Shown here: positions 1 through 8,097 of the stretch, one piece after another
How the letters are laid out: each line of letters opens with the position of its first letter
Position numbering within the stretch: the first letter of the stretch is position 1
Assembly: GCA_964613675.1 (NCBI GenBank)
Contig: CAZTIH010000002.1
Span: 1 to 52,130, forward strand
Length of the DNA stretch: 52,130 bases
Direction of reading: 5' to 3'
Origin: DAIUCA01 sp964613675
Lineage (GTDB): Bacteria > Pseudomonadota > Gammaproteobacteria > Competibacterales > Competibacteraceae
Notes under the pieces: model-generated
Database searches by the model: none
Told to the model about the DNA's origin: nothing
Seen by the model: only the letters and a program-made list of their open reading frames with translations
Translations under genes and position numbers: made by a program

Positions 1-1
1 G

Positions 2-610
2 TCCACGGAAGAGGCACGAGATTTGGCGTTGTTGCTGCGGGCGGGGGCGTTGGCGGCTCCGTTGAATATCATTGAAGAGCGGACGATTGGACCGAGTGCG
101 GGCCGAGACAACGTGCAACAGGGATTTAACGCTTCGATTATTGCCATGCTGTTGGTGATGGTGTGCATCGGGATTTACTACCGTCGTTTTGGACTGGTGG
201 CGAATGTGGTGCTGATGGCGAATATGATTCTGATCGTAGCGATTTTGTCGGTGTTACAAGCGACATTAACCCTGCCAGGCATTGCGGGCATCATTCTGAC
301 GATGGGGATGGCGGTCGATGCAAATGTGTTGATTTTTGAACGTATTCGGGAGGAGCTGAATGCGGGACTAACCCCCCAAGCGGCGATTCAATCCGGGTTT
401 GAGCGCGCATTTGACACGGTTTGGGATGCCAATATCACGACGCTGATTGCCGCCGTGCTGTTATTTAGCTTTGGTTCGGGGCCAATTCGGGGGTTTGCGG
501 TGACTTTGAGCATTGGGGTGTTCACGACGATGTTCGTGGGAATCATGGTGTCGCGAGCATTAATCAACTATGGCTACGGTCAACGGCGTTTGGAGACATT
601 GCCTTTATGA
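2..610 (+). CDS. secD: SecD, protein-export membrane subunit (C-terminal part, cut by window edge)
   Basis: Carboxy-terminal part of SecD, which with SecF forms the RND-like accessory complex of the SecYEG translocon and uses the proton gradient to pull exported proteins into the periplasm. The frame is open from base 2, so the amino-terminal transmembrane helix and most of the periplasmic domain lie outside the window; about 202 residues remain. Visible are the family segment ending in PLNIIEERTIGPSAG, several hydrophobic helices and the conserved membrane motif GMAVDANVLIFERIREE. The stop overlaps the secF start (ATGA), the usual coupled arrangement. An internal TTG at 23 is not a real start, because upstream codons continue the SecD sequence. 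Confidence 0.96.
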   Translation, partial: STEEARDLALLLRAGALAAPLNIIEERTIGPSAGRDNVQQGFNASIIAMLLVMVCIGIYYRRFGLVANVVLMANMILIVAILSVLQATLTLPGIAGIILTMGMAVDANVLIFERIREELNAGLTPQAAIQSGFERAFDTVWDANITTLIAAVLLFSFGSGPIRGFAVTLSIGVFTTMFVGIMVSRALINYGYGQRRLETLPL

Positions 611-1602
611 GTACCCCGTCTGAAAAATCTACAAAAGCGGTTGTTCGTCACCAGTTCCGTCATCTTATCCCCCCGACAAACATTGATTTCATGGCAATGG
701 GGGGGCAAGCCTTAGGCATTTCAACCGCATTAAATGGGCTGTGTTTGCTGTTGCTGTTGGTTTTAGGACTCAATCTCGGCCTGGACTTTACGGGCGGCAC
801 CTTAATTGAGGTGCGCTATGGCCAATCGGTAGAGATTCCTGCGGTACGGACGGCCTTGGCGACGGCGGGGTTTTCCGATGCAGAGGCCCAGTATTTCGGA
901 ACCTCGCAGGAGGTACAGATTCGGATTCCGCCCCGTGCAGATCGTACGACGGCGGACTTGAGTTCCCAGGTGTTGAGGGCGCTGCAAACGGTGGCCGAGA
1001 ACGCCGAGCTACGCCGAGTGGAGTTTGTCGGGCCAAAGGTGGGGGATGAGCTATTCGAGGAGGGGGCGTTTGCGATGCTCTATGCGATTGCGGGTATTTT
1101 GCTTTACGTGGGACTGCGGTTTGAGTGGCGGATGGCGTTGGGGACCATTGTGGCGACCTTTCACGACACCATTTTGGTACTGGGCGTGTTCGCGCTATTT
1201 CGGTTGACCTTTGATCTCACGGTTTTGGCGGCGGTCTTGGCGGTGATTGGCTATTCGGTGAACGACAGCGTGGTGGTTCTTGACCGTATCCGCGAAANNN
1301 NNNNNNNCGAAAATTTCCGCAAGTTGCGCAAGGCCAGTATTCGCGAAGTCATCAATTTATCGGTCAATCAAACCTTGTCGCGCACCCTAATGACGAGTTT
1401 AACCACATTGCTGGCAGTGATTGCTCTACTGCTGTTGGGTGGCGACATTCTGCGTAATTTCGCCATTGCGTTGACGGTGGGGATTGTGGTGGGGAGTTAT
1501 TCGTCGATTTTTGTCGCGGCGGCGGCGGCGGAACGGTTGGGGCTGCGGCGTGAGGATTTGTTACCGCCTCCCCCCGCCGAGGATGAGCAAGAAGTGCCGT
1601 AA
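607..1602 (+). CDS. secF: SecF, protein-export membrane subunit
   Basis: Partner of SecD in the inner-membrane SecDF complex. Residues from about 40 form the first membrane helix, followed by GLDFTGGTLIEV, the periplasmic domain, and a membrane bundle with VNDSVVVLDRIRE. The ATG overlaps the secD stop by four bases. Ten N characters at 1298-1307 add unknown residues inside the strongly conserved string RIRENFRKLRK. With the N block and a five-base duplicated flank removed, the string is restored in frame, giving about 326 residues, normal for SecF. The carboxy terminus is hydrophilic (PPPPAEDEQEVP). Confidence 0.96.
   Translation: MSTPSEKSTKAVVRHQFRHLIPPTNIDFMAMGGQALGISTALNGLCLLLLLVLGLNLGLDFTGGTLIEVRYGQSVEIPAVRTALATAGFSDAEAQYFGTSQEVQIRIPPRADRTTADLSSQVLRALQTVAENAELRRVEFVGPKVGDELFEEGAFAMLYAIAGILLYVGLRFEWRMALGTIVATFHDTILVLGVFALFRLTFDLTVLAAVLAVIGYSVNDSVVVLDRIREXXXXENFRKLRKASIREVINLSVNQTLSRTLMTSLTTLLAVIALLLLGGDILRNFAIALTVGIVVGSYSSIFVAAAAAERLGLRREDLLPPPPAEDEQEVP
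1298..1307. other. Ten-N scaffold gap inside secF
   Basis: A run of exactly ten N. The bases before it end in CGAAA and the bases after it start with CGAAA, so the two contig ends share five bases. Merging them rebuilds the conserved RIRENFRK codons without a frame change. The gap therefore appears to be a padding join of overlapping contigs rather than missing sequence. Confidence 0.9.
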
Positions 1603-1606
1603 ATCT

Positions 1607-2578
1607 TTACAACGACGGAATTTGTAACCGTGCCCCTGCCTGTAAACCCCCGCGTCCAAAGGCTTGGGGATTAGCCCGACGAATGGCCTCGACCATCGTA
1701 GCAATCGGAATGTCGGGGCGCGGACGGGTACCTCGGGCGATAGACCACAGCGTATCGCCTGGCCCAACGGTGTAGAAACGCCCATCGGCGGAAAGTCGGG
1801 CGGGATCAAAATGGACGGTCGGGACAGCAGGGGCGGGTCGCGGGATTGCCGCAACCGTTTCGGAGGTACGAGGCGACACGGGGCGGCTCACGGGTAGGGG
1901 AGGCGTGGGCGTTTCGGCAATAGGTGGAGGAGTAACGGTCGCAGGGGGCGTTTCGGCAACAGGTGGAGGAGTGACGGTCGCAGGGGGTGTTTCGGCAACA
2001 GGCGGAGGAGTGACGGTCGCAGGGGGCGTTTCGGCAACAGGTGGAGGAGTGACGGTTGCAGGGGGCGTTTCGGCAATAGGCGGAGGAGTGACGGTCGCAG
2101 GGGGCATTGTGGTGGGCGCATTGGCCATCACATTGAGCTGTTGGGCACGCGCCAATTCTGGTGGCGAGAGCCGTTTGGCGATTTCGTCGCGGTTTTGGGC
2201 GGCGGTCGCATCGCCTTGTTGTGCCGCTTGGTGGTACCACGCATAAGCCATCGTCAAATCCTGGGTTACGCCCTGACCGACGGCAAATAACCCCGCCAAA
2301 TTGCCTTGAGCGTCACGATGACCGCGTAAAGCGGCGCGTTGATACCAATCTGCGGCCTTTGAGAAATCTTGAACGGTTCCCTGTCCTGTCTGAAAGAGTA
2401 CCCCCAGGTTATTTTGGGCATCTAAGTGGTCAGCTTCGGCGAGCTGTTCAAATAATGTGAAGGCTTGACCATAATCCCCCCGAGCATAAGCCGCTACCGC
2501 ATCTTCAAACGATTGACCAAAGCTAGGGGTGCTGCAAATGCACATTAGGGTGAATAAGATGAACAACCGCATATTCAT
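1607..2578 (-). CDS. Exported Sel1-repeat protein with C-terminal LysM domain
   Basis: About 323 residues from an ATG at 2578, preceded by AGAGAG; the frame stays open further upstream, but this start gives a clean signal peptide (MNMRLFILFTLMCICS, cleaved near FGQS). Residues about 25-135 hold Sel1/TPR-like repeats (GQGTVQDFSKAADWYQRAA, GQGVTQDLTMAYAWYHQAA). A Pro/Thr-rich spacer of five near-perfect 13-residue repeats follows, then a LysM-type domain starting YTVGPGDTLWSIARG that resembles the FimV-type LysM. Expected to be periplasmic and to bind peptidoglycan while the Sel1 part binds a protein partner; no specific function can be assigned. It lies convergent to secF, four bases away. Confidence 0.85.
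   Translation of the reverse strand: MNMRLFILFTLMCICSTPSFGQSFEDAVAAYARGDYGQAFTLFEQLAEADHLDAQNNLGVLFQTGQGTVQDFSKAADWYQRAALRGHRDAQGNLAGLFAVGQGVTQDLTMAYAWYHQAAQQGDATAAQNRDEIAKRLSPPELARAQQLNVMANAPTTMPPATVTPPPIAETPPATVTPPPVAETPPATVTPPPVAETPPATVTPPPVAETPPATVTPPPIAETPTPPLPVSRPVSPRTSETVAAIPRPAPAVPTVHFDPARLSADGRFYTVGPGDTLWSIARGTRPRPDIPIATMVEAIRRANPQAFGRGGLQAGARLQIPSL
1911..2105. repeat. 39-bp tandem repeat, five units
   Basis: Five consecutive 39-base units, each beginning GTTTCGGCAA on the plus strand, differing by only a few substitutions. On the minus strand they encode the 13-residue motif PPATVTPPP[IV]AET in the linker between the Sel1 and LysM domains. Because 39 is a multiple of three, gain or loss of units changes linker length without breaking the frame. 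Confidence 0.95.
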
Positions 2579-2704
2579 GTAAAAGCTCTCTTGGTGTGTG
2601 AAATAAGGGGTTTTGAAGGTCGGTTGCATTGGTAAGACTACAAACCAACTTAAACTAAGACTTTCCATGAATTGGCATTTTTCCCCTCAACTACAGGAGC
2701 AAAC

Positions 2705-3256
2705 ATGGCAAATGATAAACAAGTAGAGATTTTGCGGCAGGGCGTGAGTGCATGGAACCGATGGGTCGCCGAAAATCCCGACGCTAAAATCGACCTGAGC
2801 TGGTCATCTTTTCGGGGGGCGTCGTTGCGGGGTGCGGATCTGAGTAGTGCAGATCTCCAACGTTCGGCTTTTCGCGGGACTCGTTTGAATGGTGCGCTTG
2901 TGTTTGGGCGTCGGGATGGGGACGATTCTTCCACCTCCAAATCGGCACAAGCAGCATTAATTAATACGGTTTTGCGAAAGGGAGGCGTCCGTCGAGGAAA
3001 AAGCCAACGGGGGCCTATTTTCGCCGGTATGACCTTCGATGGCATCAATCTGGTCAATGCCAATTTACAAGGCGCAAATTTTAGTGGGGCAGATTTAGCG
3101 GGCGCGAACTTCATTAATGCCCAACTCGAAGATATCGACTTGAGCGGTGCAGATTTAGCGGGTTCTGATTTTGCGCTGCTTCACCACAAAGCTAAACGTC
3201 AGAAATCTTTACCCGACAAATCCTGGAAACTTTCATCTTGGAGCTGGTTTCGTTAG
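2705..3256 (+). CDS. Pentapeptide-repeat protein
   Basis: 183 residues from the ATG at 2705, with AGGAG at 2695-2699. An upstream TTG in the same frame lacks such a site. Two blocks of pentapeptide repeats, A(D/N)LXX type, are visible: SSFRGASLRGADLSSADLQ around residues 35-55, and NLVNANLQGANFSGADLAG followed by DLSGADLAGSDF around 115-165. A basic, repeat-free stretch (about 70-105) separates them. Such proteins fold as a right-handed quadrilateral beta helix; functions differ widely (some mimic DNA and protect gyrase), and nothing here points to one. It has no signal peptide, so is probably cytoplasmic. The stop overlaps the end of the convergent glgA by four bases. Confidence 0.85.
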   Translation: MANDKQVEILRQGVSAWNRWVAENPDAKIDLSWSSFRGASLRGADLSSADLQRSAFRGTRLNGALVFGRRDGDDSSTSKSAQAALINTVLRKGGVRRGKSQRGPIFAGMTFDGINLVNANLQGANFSGADLAGANFINAQLEDIDLSGADLAGSDFALLHHKAKRQKSLPDKSWKLSSWSWFR

Positions 3257-4716
3257 GCAGTGGTTTTGCCGAGCAATCGGTAGCACTGCTCATAAAGCGC
3301 GCCTTGTTGTTCCCATGAAAAGTCTTGCGCCATCGCCCGTTGTTGTGCGCGGTGATAGGCATCTGGGGCTTGGGTGTACAGCGCAAGGGCTTGAGTTAAT
3401 GCCCAATGCAATCCTGGGGCGTCGTAATTTTCAAACACAATCCCTGTCCCAAAATCTCGTTCAATATCAATTGGTTGCACGGTGTCAGCTAAACCGCCCG
3501 TTCGACGCACAATGGGCAATGTCCCGTAACGCAGACTGTACATTTGATTGAGACCACAGGGTTCGTAACGCGACGGCATTAAGAAAAAGTCGGCACCCCC
3601 TTCGATACGATGAGCGAGTTCGGCATCAAAACCGTTGTAGAACGCGAGTCCCTGGGGAAATTGCCAGCTCATGTGTTGCAGAAAGGCTTCGATGGCCGAA
3701 TCTCCCTGTCCCAAAACGACGAATTGCATCTGCCCTGCCCGCAACCAGGTCGGTAACATAGTTTGGAGTAAATCGAAGCCTTTCTGATGCGTTAGACGTG
3801 AAATCATCGCGATTAACGGTCGTTCTGGCTGGATATTCAGGCCTAAGTCCCGACAAAGTTGCTGTTTATTTGCCTGTTTTTGCGGGAGCGAATCGGCATC
3901 GTAAGGATGCGGCAAACAGGGATCGTGGGCGGGATGCCACTCTCGATAATCCACCCCATTCAGAATTCCGATGAGTGTATGACGACGTTCATTGAGGAGC
4001 GCCTGTAGCCCCATACCGTGTTCAGGGGTACAGATTTCTTGGGCGTAGGTGGGGCTAACCGTCACGAGTTGATCGGCGTGCAGCAGGCCCGTTTTCATCA
4101 AATTAACTTCGCCTTGGCGTAAATCGTCTTGATGAAACCAGCCGATAAACTCACTTAGCCCCGCTTCTTCGATGATTTTGCTGCTAAACCGCCCTTGGTA
4201 ACCCAGATTGTGGATGCCAAATACGGTGTAGGTATCGTTGAAAAGCGATTCCCAGGCATAACGGGTTTTGAGATAGAGCGGGAGGAGTGCCGTTTGCCAA
4301 TCATTGGCATGAATGATGTGCGGTGAAAATTCCATTTTTTGTAAGCACTTAATGATGGCGCGATTGAGAAAAATAAAGCGGTGTGCTTCGTCATCGTCAT
4401 CGGTGTAGATGTGAGCGCGGTCGTAGAGCGGGGGACAGTCGATGAGATAAATTGGCAAATCGGTCTTCGGTAAGAAGCGCGTGTACACCGAAAAACGCAG
4501 TAACCGTGAGCCTATTTCAATGGGTTGGTGTTGGAGGAAGGGCAAGGGTTGGAGATCATCGAGGGCAATATGTCCGTAACGCGGTACGAATAGGCGGATG
4601 TCATGGCCTTGTTGGTGTAGATAGGTGCATAACGCCGCCGAAACATCTGCTAGACCGCCAACTTTGGCGAGCGGCGTTACTTCTGAAGTGGCGTAACAGA
4701 TTCTGAGAGGAGTCAT
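3253..4716 (-). CDS. glgA: Glycogen synthase (ADP-glucose type)
   Basis: GT5 family glycogen synthase, 487 residues, a normal bacterial length. It transfers glucose from ADP-glucose to the growing alpha-1,4-glucan. The amino-terminal Rossmann domain carries the sugar-nucleotide motif KVGGLADV (lysine at residue 18) and HANDWQTALLPLYL; the carboxy-terminal domain has ISRLTHQKGFDLL and the catalytic region SRYEPCGLNQMYSLRYG. No other glg gene lies beside it, so it may act with glycogen genes elsewhere. It is downstream of and parallel to the nif operon but separated by 132 bases. No strong Shine-Dalgarno precedes the ATG. Confidence 0.96.
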   Translation of the reverse strand: MTPLRICYATSEVTPLAKVGGLADVSAALCTYLHQQGHDIRLFVPRYGHIALDDLQPLPFLQHQPIEIGSRLLRFSVYTRFLPKTDLPIYLIDCPPLYDRAHIYTDDDDEAHRFIFLNRAIIKCLQKMEFSPHIIHANDWQTALLPLYLKTRYAWESLFNDTYTVFGIHNLGYQGRFSSKIIEEAGLSEFIGWFHQDDLRQGEVNLMKTGLLHADQLVTVSPTYAQEICTPEHGMGLQALLNERRHTLIGILNGVDYREWHPAHDPCLPHPYDADSLPQKQANKQQLCRDLGLNIQPERPLIAMISRLTHQKGFDLLQTMLPTWLRAGQMQFVVLGQGDSAIEAFLQHMSWQFPQGLAFYNGFDAELAHRIEGGADFFLMPSRYEPCGLNQMYSLRYGTLPIVRRTGGLADTVQPIDIERDFGTGIVFENYDAPGLHWALTQALALYTQAPDAYHRAQQRAMAQDFSWEQQGALYEQCYRLLGKTTA

Positions 4717-4848
4717 TGGTTTGTGCGGTCAACGGAGGGAGGCAGCGAAAGTGAGCGTTGAGAAAATCGCCATTACCCGCGCTTAGACACAAAATAACGG
4801 ACATCTCTCGTAAATCGAAAGACATCCGCTGGGATTGGGAGAAGAGAA
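4717..4848. other. Gap between the nif operon and glgA
   Basis: 132 bases without a gene. I looked for a terminator for the nif operon and for a promoter of glgA. Only a four-pair imperfect inverted repeat near 4798-4828 is present, with no T-tract, so I assign nothing here. Confidence 0.5.
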
Positions 4849-5811
4849 TTAAAGATAATAAGGTTCTGCTAACCACTTCTGTAATAAATTGATGTCGCGG
4901 TCGGGGAGATACCGAAACTCCTGTTGAATGTGCTTCATCACCGATTGCGCCACGATGGGGGTCACCGATTTTTGCCGCAACATGAAGAAGTACCACGCGA
5001 AAGGATGACCTGCCCGTCGATCAAAACGGCGTAACGAATTGGCTAAGTCGGTGGGATTTAGCTGCCCAGCATCATCTAATTTCGGCAGACTCGCATTGCA
5101 TAAACTCACAGGCGTCGCCGCTAATTGGGCTTCGCCAAGCTGTCCCATGGATTCGGTGAGCTTAAAAATCCAATGACGGCAGAAAGGTTCATTATGAGCG
5201 CTGCTCTGTTCCCAATCATTGAGAAACCGATGAACCCGCGTGACATGGAAAGCGTGACGGTCAAGGGCATTAATGAACTCGCCCATGTGCGTGAGCCGCT
5301 TGAGGACATAACGTGACTGACCTAGGGGTTCACCGATTTTTGGGCTGTAATCGAGGGGATCCGTGATGTCGCTAATGTCCTCGGGGGGCACCTTGGGGTT
5401 GATGAGGGGGCGATCAATCACTTCTTGCAGAACATCGACTTCAAGTTGAATAAAGTCCGATGCGCGCGACCCTACCGAGGCTGTAAAATATAAGGTTCGC
5501 CCATCAAAACGGGTCGTTTGGTAAGCCGACTCTTGGTGTTTTTCGAGAAAGGTATCCATATCTTCGTCGGCCTCGCTGAAAGCGTTTTCGACCCATTGAA
5601 GCAGGTTATCGCTCACTCGATGCGTAAAGGCATTCACGACGCCCCCGACGCGATACCATTCCTTACCCACTTTCGCCAACACGAAGGGAGGATGCTCGGT
5701 CGTCTGATTGAGGGCGGTTAACAGGGCGTCGTGGTTTTGATTAGGGGTTGTCCGACGACAAATTTCGGCGATTTGGATGACATCGAACGCGGTTTCAACA
5801 ACGCTATTCAT
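4849..5811 (-). CDS. Uncharacterised protein, last gene of the nif operon
   Basis: 320 residues from the ATG at 5811, preceded by AGAGGAAA; an in-frame upstream extension would run deep into the LRV gene. Its start overlaps the end of the LRV gene by eight bases, so the two are probably translationally coupled and expressed with the nif operon. No signal peptide, membrane helix or cofactor motif is visible. Only three cysteines are seen (in EICRR, PFCRHW and SLCNAS), so it is not an obvious iron-sulfur protein. It seems to have an alpha/beta amino-terminal half (about 30-135) and a helix-rich carboxy-terminal half ending RDINLLQKWLAEPYYL. I do not recognise the family; an assisting role in nitrogenase maturation or electron supply is inferred from position only. 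Confidence 0.85.
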   Translation of the reverse strand: MNSVVETAFDVIQIAEICRRTTPNQNHDALLTALNQTTEHPPFVLAKVGKEWYRVGGVVNAFTHRVSDNLLQWVENAFSEADEDMDTFLEKHQESAYQTTRFDGRTLYFTASVGSRASDFIQLEVDVLQEVIDRPLINPKVPPEDISDITDPLDYSPKIGEPLGQSRYVLKRLTHMGEFINALDRHAFHVTRVHRFLNDWEQSSAHNEPFCRHWIFKLTESMGQLGEAQLAATPVSLCNASLPKLDDAGQLNPTDLANSLRRFDRRAGHPFAWYFFMLRQKSVTPIVAQSVMKHIQQEFRYLPDRDINLLQKWLAEPYYL

Positions 5812-6532
5812 TATTTTCCTCTGGTGTGTTCTGTAAACGAGCCAGCGCTGCATTCCGAACGTCGGGTTCGGGATCATAGGCGGCTAGCTCCACCAGCAAT
5901 TTTACGGGGGCATGGCCGACGGCGGCATAGCGCACCAACCAATCTGAATCGCGCAATAGGGTCGCGGCTAAGGCTCGATCGGCGCGTTCAGCGACCACAC
6001 GGCGTACGTCGACTTCAGGATCTGCTGCCAGAAACGGTAATAAATTCAAAGGTAAACGTTGGGCAACCAGCTTACGAACTTGACGATCCACATCGTAGGC
6101 CATCCCAAATAGGTGTTCTTCGGGAAGCCGTTGAGCCACCGCCGCACGGACTAAATAATCCGTATCATCCGCCATCGCGTAGAGGACATCCGCAGGCAAT
6201 CGACGGGCCGTGACAATCCGAACTTCGCGGTCGGTATCGTGCATAAATCGAGATAACAACGCGGGCGGTAATCGACTGGCAACGGCATAACGAACAATGG
6301 GATCGTCGTCGGCGGCCAGCTCTAAAGCCAGCGCAACGGGTAAATAACGCACCGTGACGGCACGGCGTTCCCAAAAAGCGTCGCGATAGTAAACCGGGGC
6401 GAGGTCGGGATTGCGATGAAAAAAGCGATCCATGAGCCGCCCGCTATCCACGCGCACGCACGCATCCTCGGGCTGACAACGGCGTTCTTTCAAGCGCAGT
6501 TGGTGGGGACAGTGGGAACACAGCGCCGTCAT
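5804..6532 (-). CDS. LRV (leucine-rich repeat variant) protein with N-terminal four-cysteine cluster
   Basis: 242 residues. Residues 1-25 hold Cys5, Cys8, Cys19 and Cys25, the pattern of the LRV [4Fe-4S] amino-terminal domain. From about residue 60 to the end run repeats of about 24 residues, such as DDDPIVRYAVASRLPPALL, DTDREVRIVTARRLPADVL and DTDYLVRAAVAQRLPEEHL, the LRV superhelix known from Azotobacter vinelandii. The biochemical role of this family is not established, but it recurs among nitrogen-fixation genes. It lies six bases after nifF and overlaps the next gene, so belongs to the operon. Cytoplasmic. Confidence 0.9.
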   Translation of the reverse strand: MTALCSHCPHQLRLKERRCQPEDACVRVDSGRLMDRFFHRNPDLAPVYYRDAFWERRAVTVRYLPVALALELAADDDPIVRYAVASRLPPALLSRFMHDTDREVRIVTARRLPADVLYAMADDTDYLVRAAVAQRLPEEHLFGMAYDVDRQVRKLVAQRLPLNLLPFLAADPEVDVRRVVAERADRALAATLLRDSDWLVRYAAVGHAPVKLLVELAAYDPEPDVRNAALARLQNTPEENNE

Positions 6533-6538
6533 AGCGGC

Positions 6539-7054
6539 TTAACCTGCGGCCGCGAGTAACGCGGGTTTAACTTGGGCAATCCAGGTTTCTAAACGGTCTT
6601 CGGTTAACTCTGCTTGGTTGTCCTGATCGAGCACTAGGCCTACAAATTTCCCCCCTACGATGGCTTTTGACTTCTCGAACTCGTAACCACTGGTGGGCCA
6701 CTCGCCGATAAATGTCGCGCCCAGGGGCTTAATGGCTTCGTAAATCAAACCGAGGGCGTCTACGAACTCGTGGGCATACCCTTCTTGGTCACCTAAACCA
6801 AACATCGCAACCGTTTTGCCGCTGAAATCCTTACCCGCTAACTGGGGTAATAACTCTGCCCATTTGTCGGGCAACTCGCCGTCGCCGAGGGTGGGCGAAC
6901 CTAAAATTAGTGCGGTGTATTGATCGAAAGAGTCCGGTGTAGCTTTGGCGACGTTAATTAAATCCACCACACCATCGTCGAACATTTTCACGATTTGTTT
7001 GGCGACTTTGCGGGTGTTGCCCGTATCCGTATCGAAAAATAAGCCAATGGCCAT
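6539..7054 (-). CDS. nifF: Nitrogenase-linked flavodoxin
   Basis: 171-residue long-chain flavodoxin. The FMN phosphate loop TDTGNT is at residues 9-14; GSPTLGDGELPDKWAE and FGLGDQEGYAHEFVDALG are the isoalloxazine-binding loops, and the roughly 20-residue insertion of long-chain flavodoxins is present. Such proteins carry low-potential electrons to nitrogenase reductase. The placement between nifT-nifY and the LRV gene under a NifA/sigma-54 promoter supports the nifF name rather than a housekeeping fldA. RBS AGAGG precedes the ATG. Confidence 0.92.
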   Translation of the reverse strand: MAIGLFFDTDTGNTRKVAKQIVKMFDDGVVDLINVAKATPDSFDQYTALILGSPTLGDGELPDKWAELLPQLAGKDFSGKTVAMFGLGDQEGYAHEFVDALGLIYEAIKPLGATFIGEWPTSGYEFEKSKAIVGGKFVGLVLDQDNQAELTEDRLETWIAQVKPALLAAAG

Positions 7055-7107
7055 AGGGAATTACCTCTTATTTTGGGTGAACGTAAGGAAGGGAAAATAG
7101 AAGAGGG

Positions 7108-7380
7108 TCAATCGCACTCGCCGCTTAGCCACGCCACAACAAATCCCGTGGCCGACTCCAAAGCGGTGGTGAACTTAAGGCAGTGATTTTGCCCATCGAC
7201 TAGGTACAAATTGAAGTCCTTATCCTGATAAATCGGGGGTAATTCATCGTTAACATCGTCATCAGAACACAGCGTGAAATGTATCCCGTTAAATGCTGTG
7301 CGTAATGCCTGTAACGCTTGTTCAGTAGGGCCGTGTTGGATGACGACTTGGGCGACCTGTTCGACGAGTTCGGCGTTCAT
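7108..7380 (-). CDS. Small nif-linked protein (probably DUF6129 family)
   Basis: 90 residues from the ATG at 7380, with GGAGGA upstream; the start overlaps the nifY stop as ATGA. It begins MNAELVEQVAQVVIQHG and continues with GIHFTLCSDDDVN and FNLYLVDGQNHCLKF. From memory this fits the short uncharacterised DUF6129 proteins found in proteobacterial nif clusters, but I cannot run the search. Acidic, soluble, with three cysteines that do not form a cluster motif. Function unknown. Confidence 0.85.
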   Translation of the reverse strand: MNAELVEQVAQVVIQHGPTEQALQALRTAFNGIHFTLCSDDDVNDELPPIYQDKDFNLYLVDGQNHCLKFTTALESATGFVVAWLSGECD

Positions 7381-8093
7381 TCCGTGTCTTCCTCCGCCCA
7401 ATCAAAACGCACGCGCTCTTCGGGGGTTGCACCCATGATTTTAGCGAGAAAGGGGGCAGGTGCGCCTTTTAAGGCATCTTGCAGATGGCGCAAGATCTGT
7501 TTTATCGACTTCCCTGGCGGTACTTTCAACGGGTGTACGGCGTGTTTGACAACTTTGGCCGCAGCGGGGCCGCCAATCGACTGTACGACCAAAATTTGAC
7601 AATCCTTGATGAGTTCTGCACGAAAATCGTTCTTTTCTTCGACTTCGGTATCGCCTGCCGTGGAACGAATGTCGATTAACCGCGTTTCTTCGGCGGAGAC
7701 TTGGTGGATCAGAAAATGTAGGCAAGAACCAAAATGACCGTCTAAATCCGAGCTGTTTGAGGCAAAGGCTACGCGGATAGATTGGGGCATATCGCCGTCC
7801 TGATAGGGAACGACGTCGGGTAAATCGGTGGTCTTTTCGTCGAGATCTTCGCCTTTGAGAATAGCTAGAGCGCGTTTCAGATCATCGGGGGTAATCGGTT
7901 GGTCTAGTTCCCACTCTGTTAACGCTTGCTTTAAATCTTTAACTTTGAGATTGCCGATACGGTCTTCGGTTAAAGGCATTCCTATCAATTGGACTAATAA
8001 TTCGACCATTTGGGAGGGCAAGAAACCGGGTAAGGTGCGGGAAGCTAAACCGATTTTTAAGGCAAGCTCGCGAGAAAGTTCGGGAAGACTCAT
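7377..8093 (-). CDS. nifY: NifY/NafY-type FeMo-cofactor-binding protein
   Basis: 238 residues from the ATG at 8093, four bases after the nifT stop and preceded by GAGGA. Residues about 10-85 are a helical domain (LPSQMVELLVQLIGMPLTED) resembling the NafY amino-terminal domain that binds apo-dinitrogenase. Residues about 105-225 are the NifX/NifB carboxy-terminal fold (IRVAFASNSSDLDGHFGSC). His120 in DGHFG lies where NafY has its cofactor-ligand histidine. The family stabilises cofactor-free NifDK and delivers FeMo-co. The order nifK-nifT-nifY is the same as in Azotobacter. NifY and NafY cannot be separated from sequence alone. Confidence 0.9.
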   Translation of the reverse strand: MSLPELSRELALKIGLASRTLPGFLPSQMVELLVQLIGMPLTEDRIGNLKVKDLKQALTEWELDQPITPDDLKRALAILKGEDLDEKTTDLPDVVPYQDGDMPQSIRVAFASNSSDLDGHFGSCLHFLIHQVSAEETRLIDIRSTAGDTEVEEKNDFRAELIKDCQILVVQSIGGPAAAKVVKHAVHPLKVPPGKSIKQILRHLQDALKGAPAPFLAKIMGATPEERVRFDWAEEDTE

Positions 8094-8097
8094 CGAC

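Noticed and set aside
1911..2105. CRISPR-like array
   Set aside because: The units are directly adjacent with no unique spacers, and they lie in frame in a coding gene.
1806..2246. Several long overlapping ORFs on both strands across the tandem repeat
   Set aside because: They arise because a 39-bp repeat keeps all frames open. Only the minus-strand frame with signal peptide, Sel1 repeats and LysM domain makes sense.
4798..4828. Terminator after the nif operon
   Set aside because: Only four base pairs can form and no T-tract follows.
5731..6213. 160-residue plus-strand ORF opposite the LRV gene
   Set aside because: It is antisense to a well-supported repeat protein, rich in Arg/His/Pro, and has no RBS or recognisable motif.
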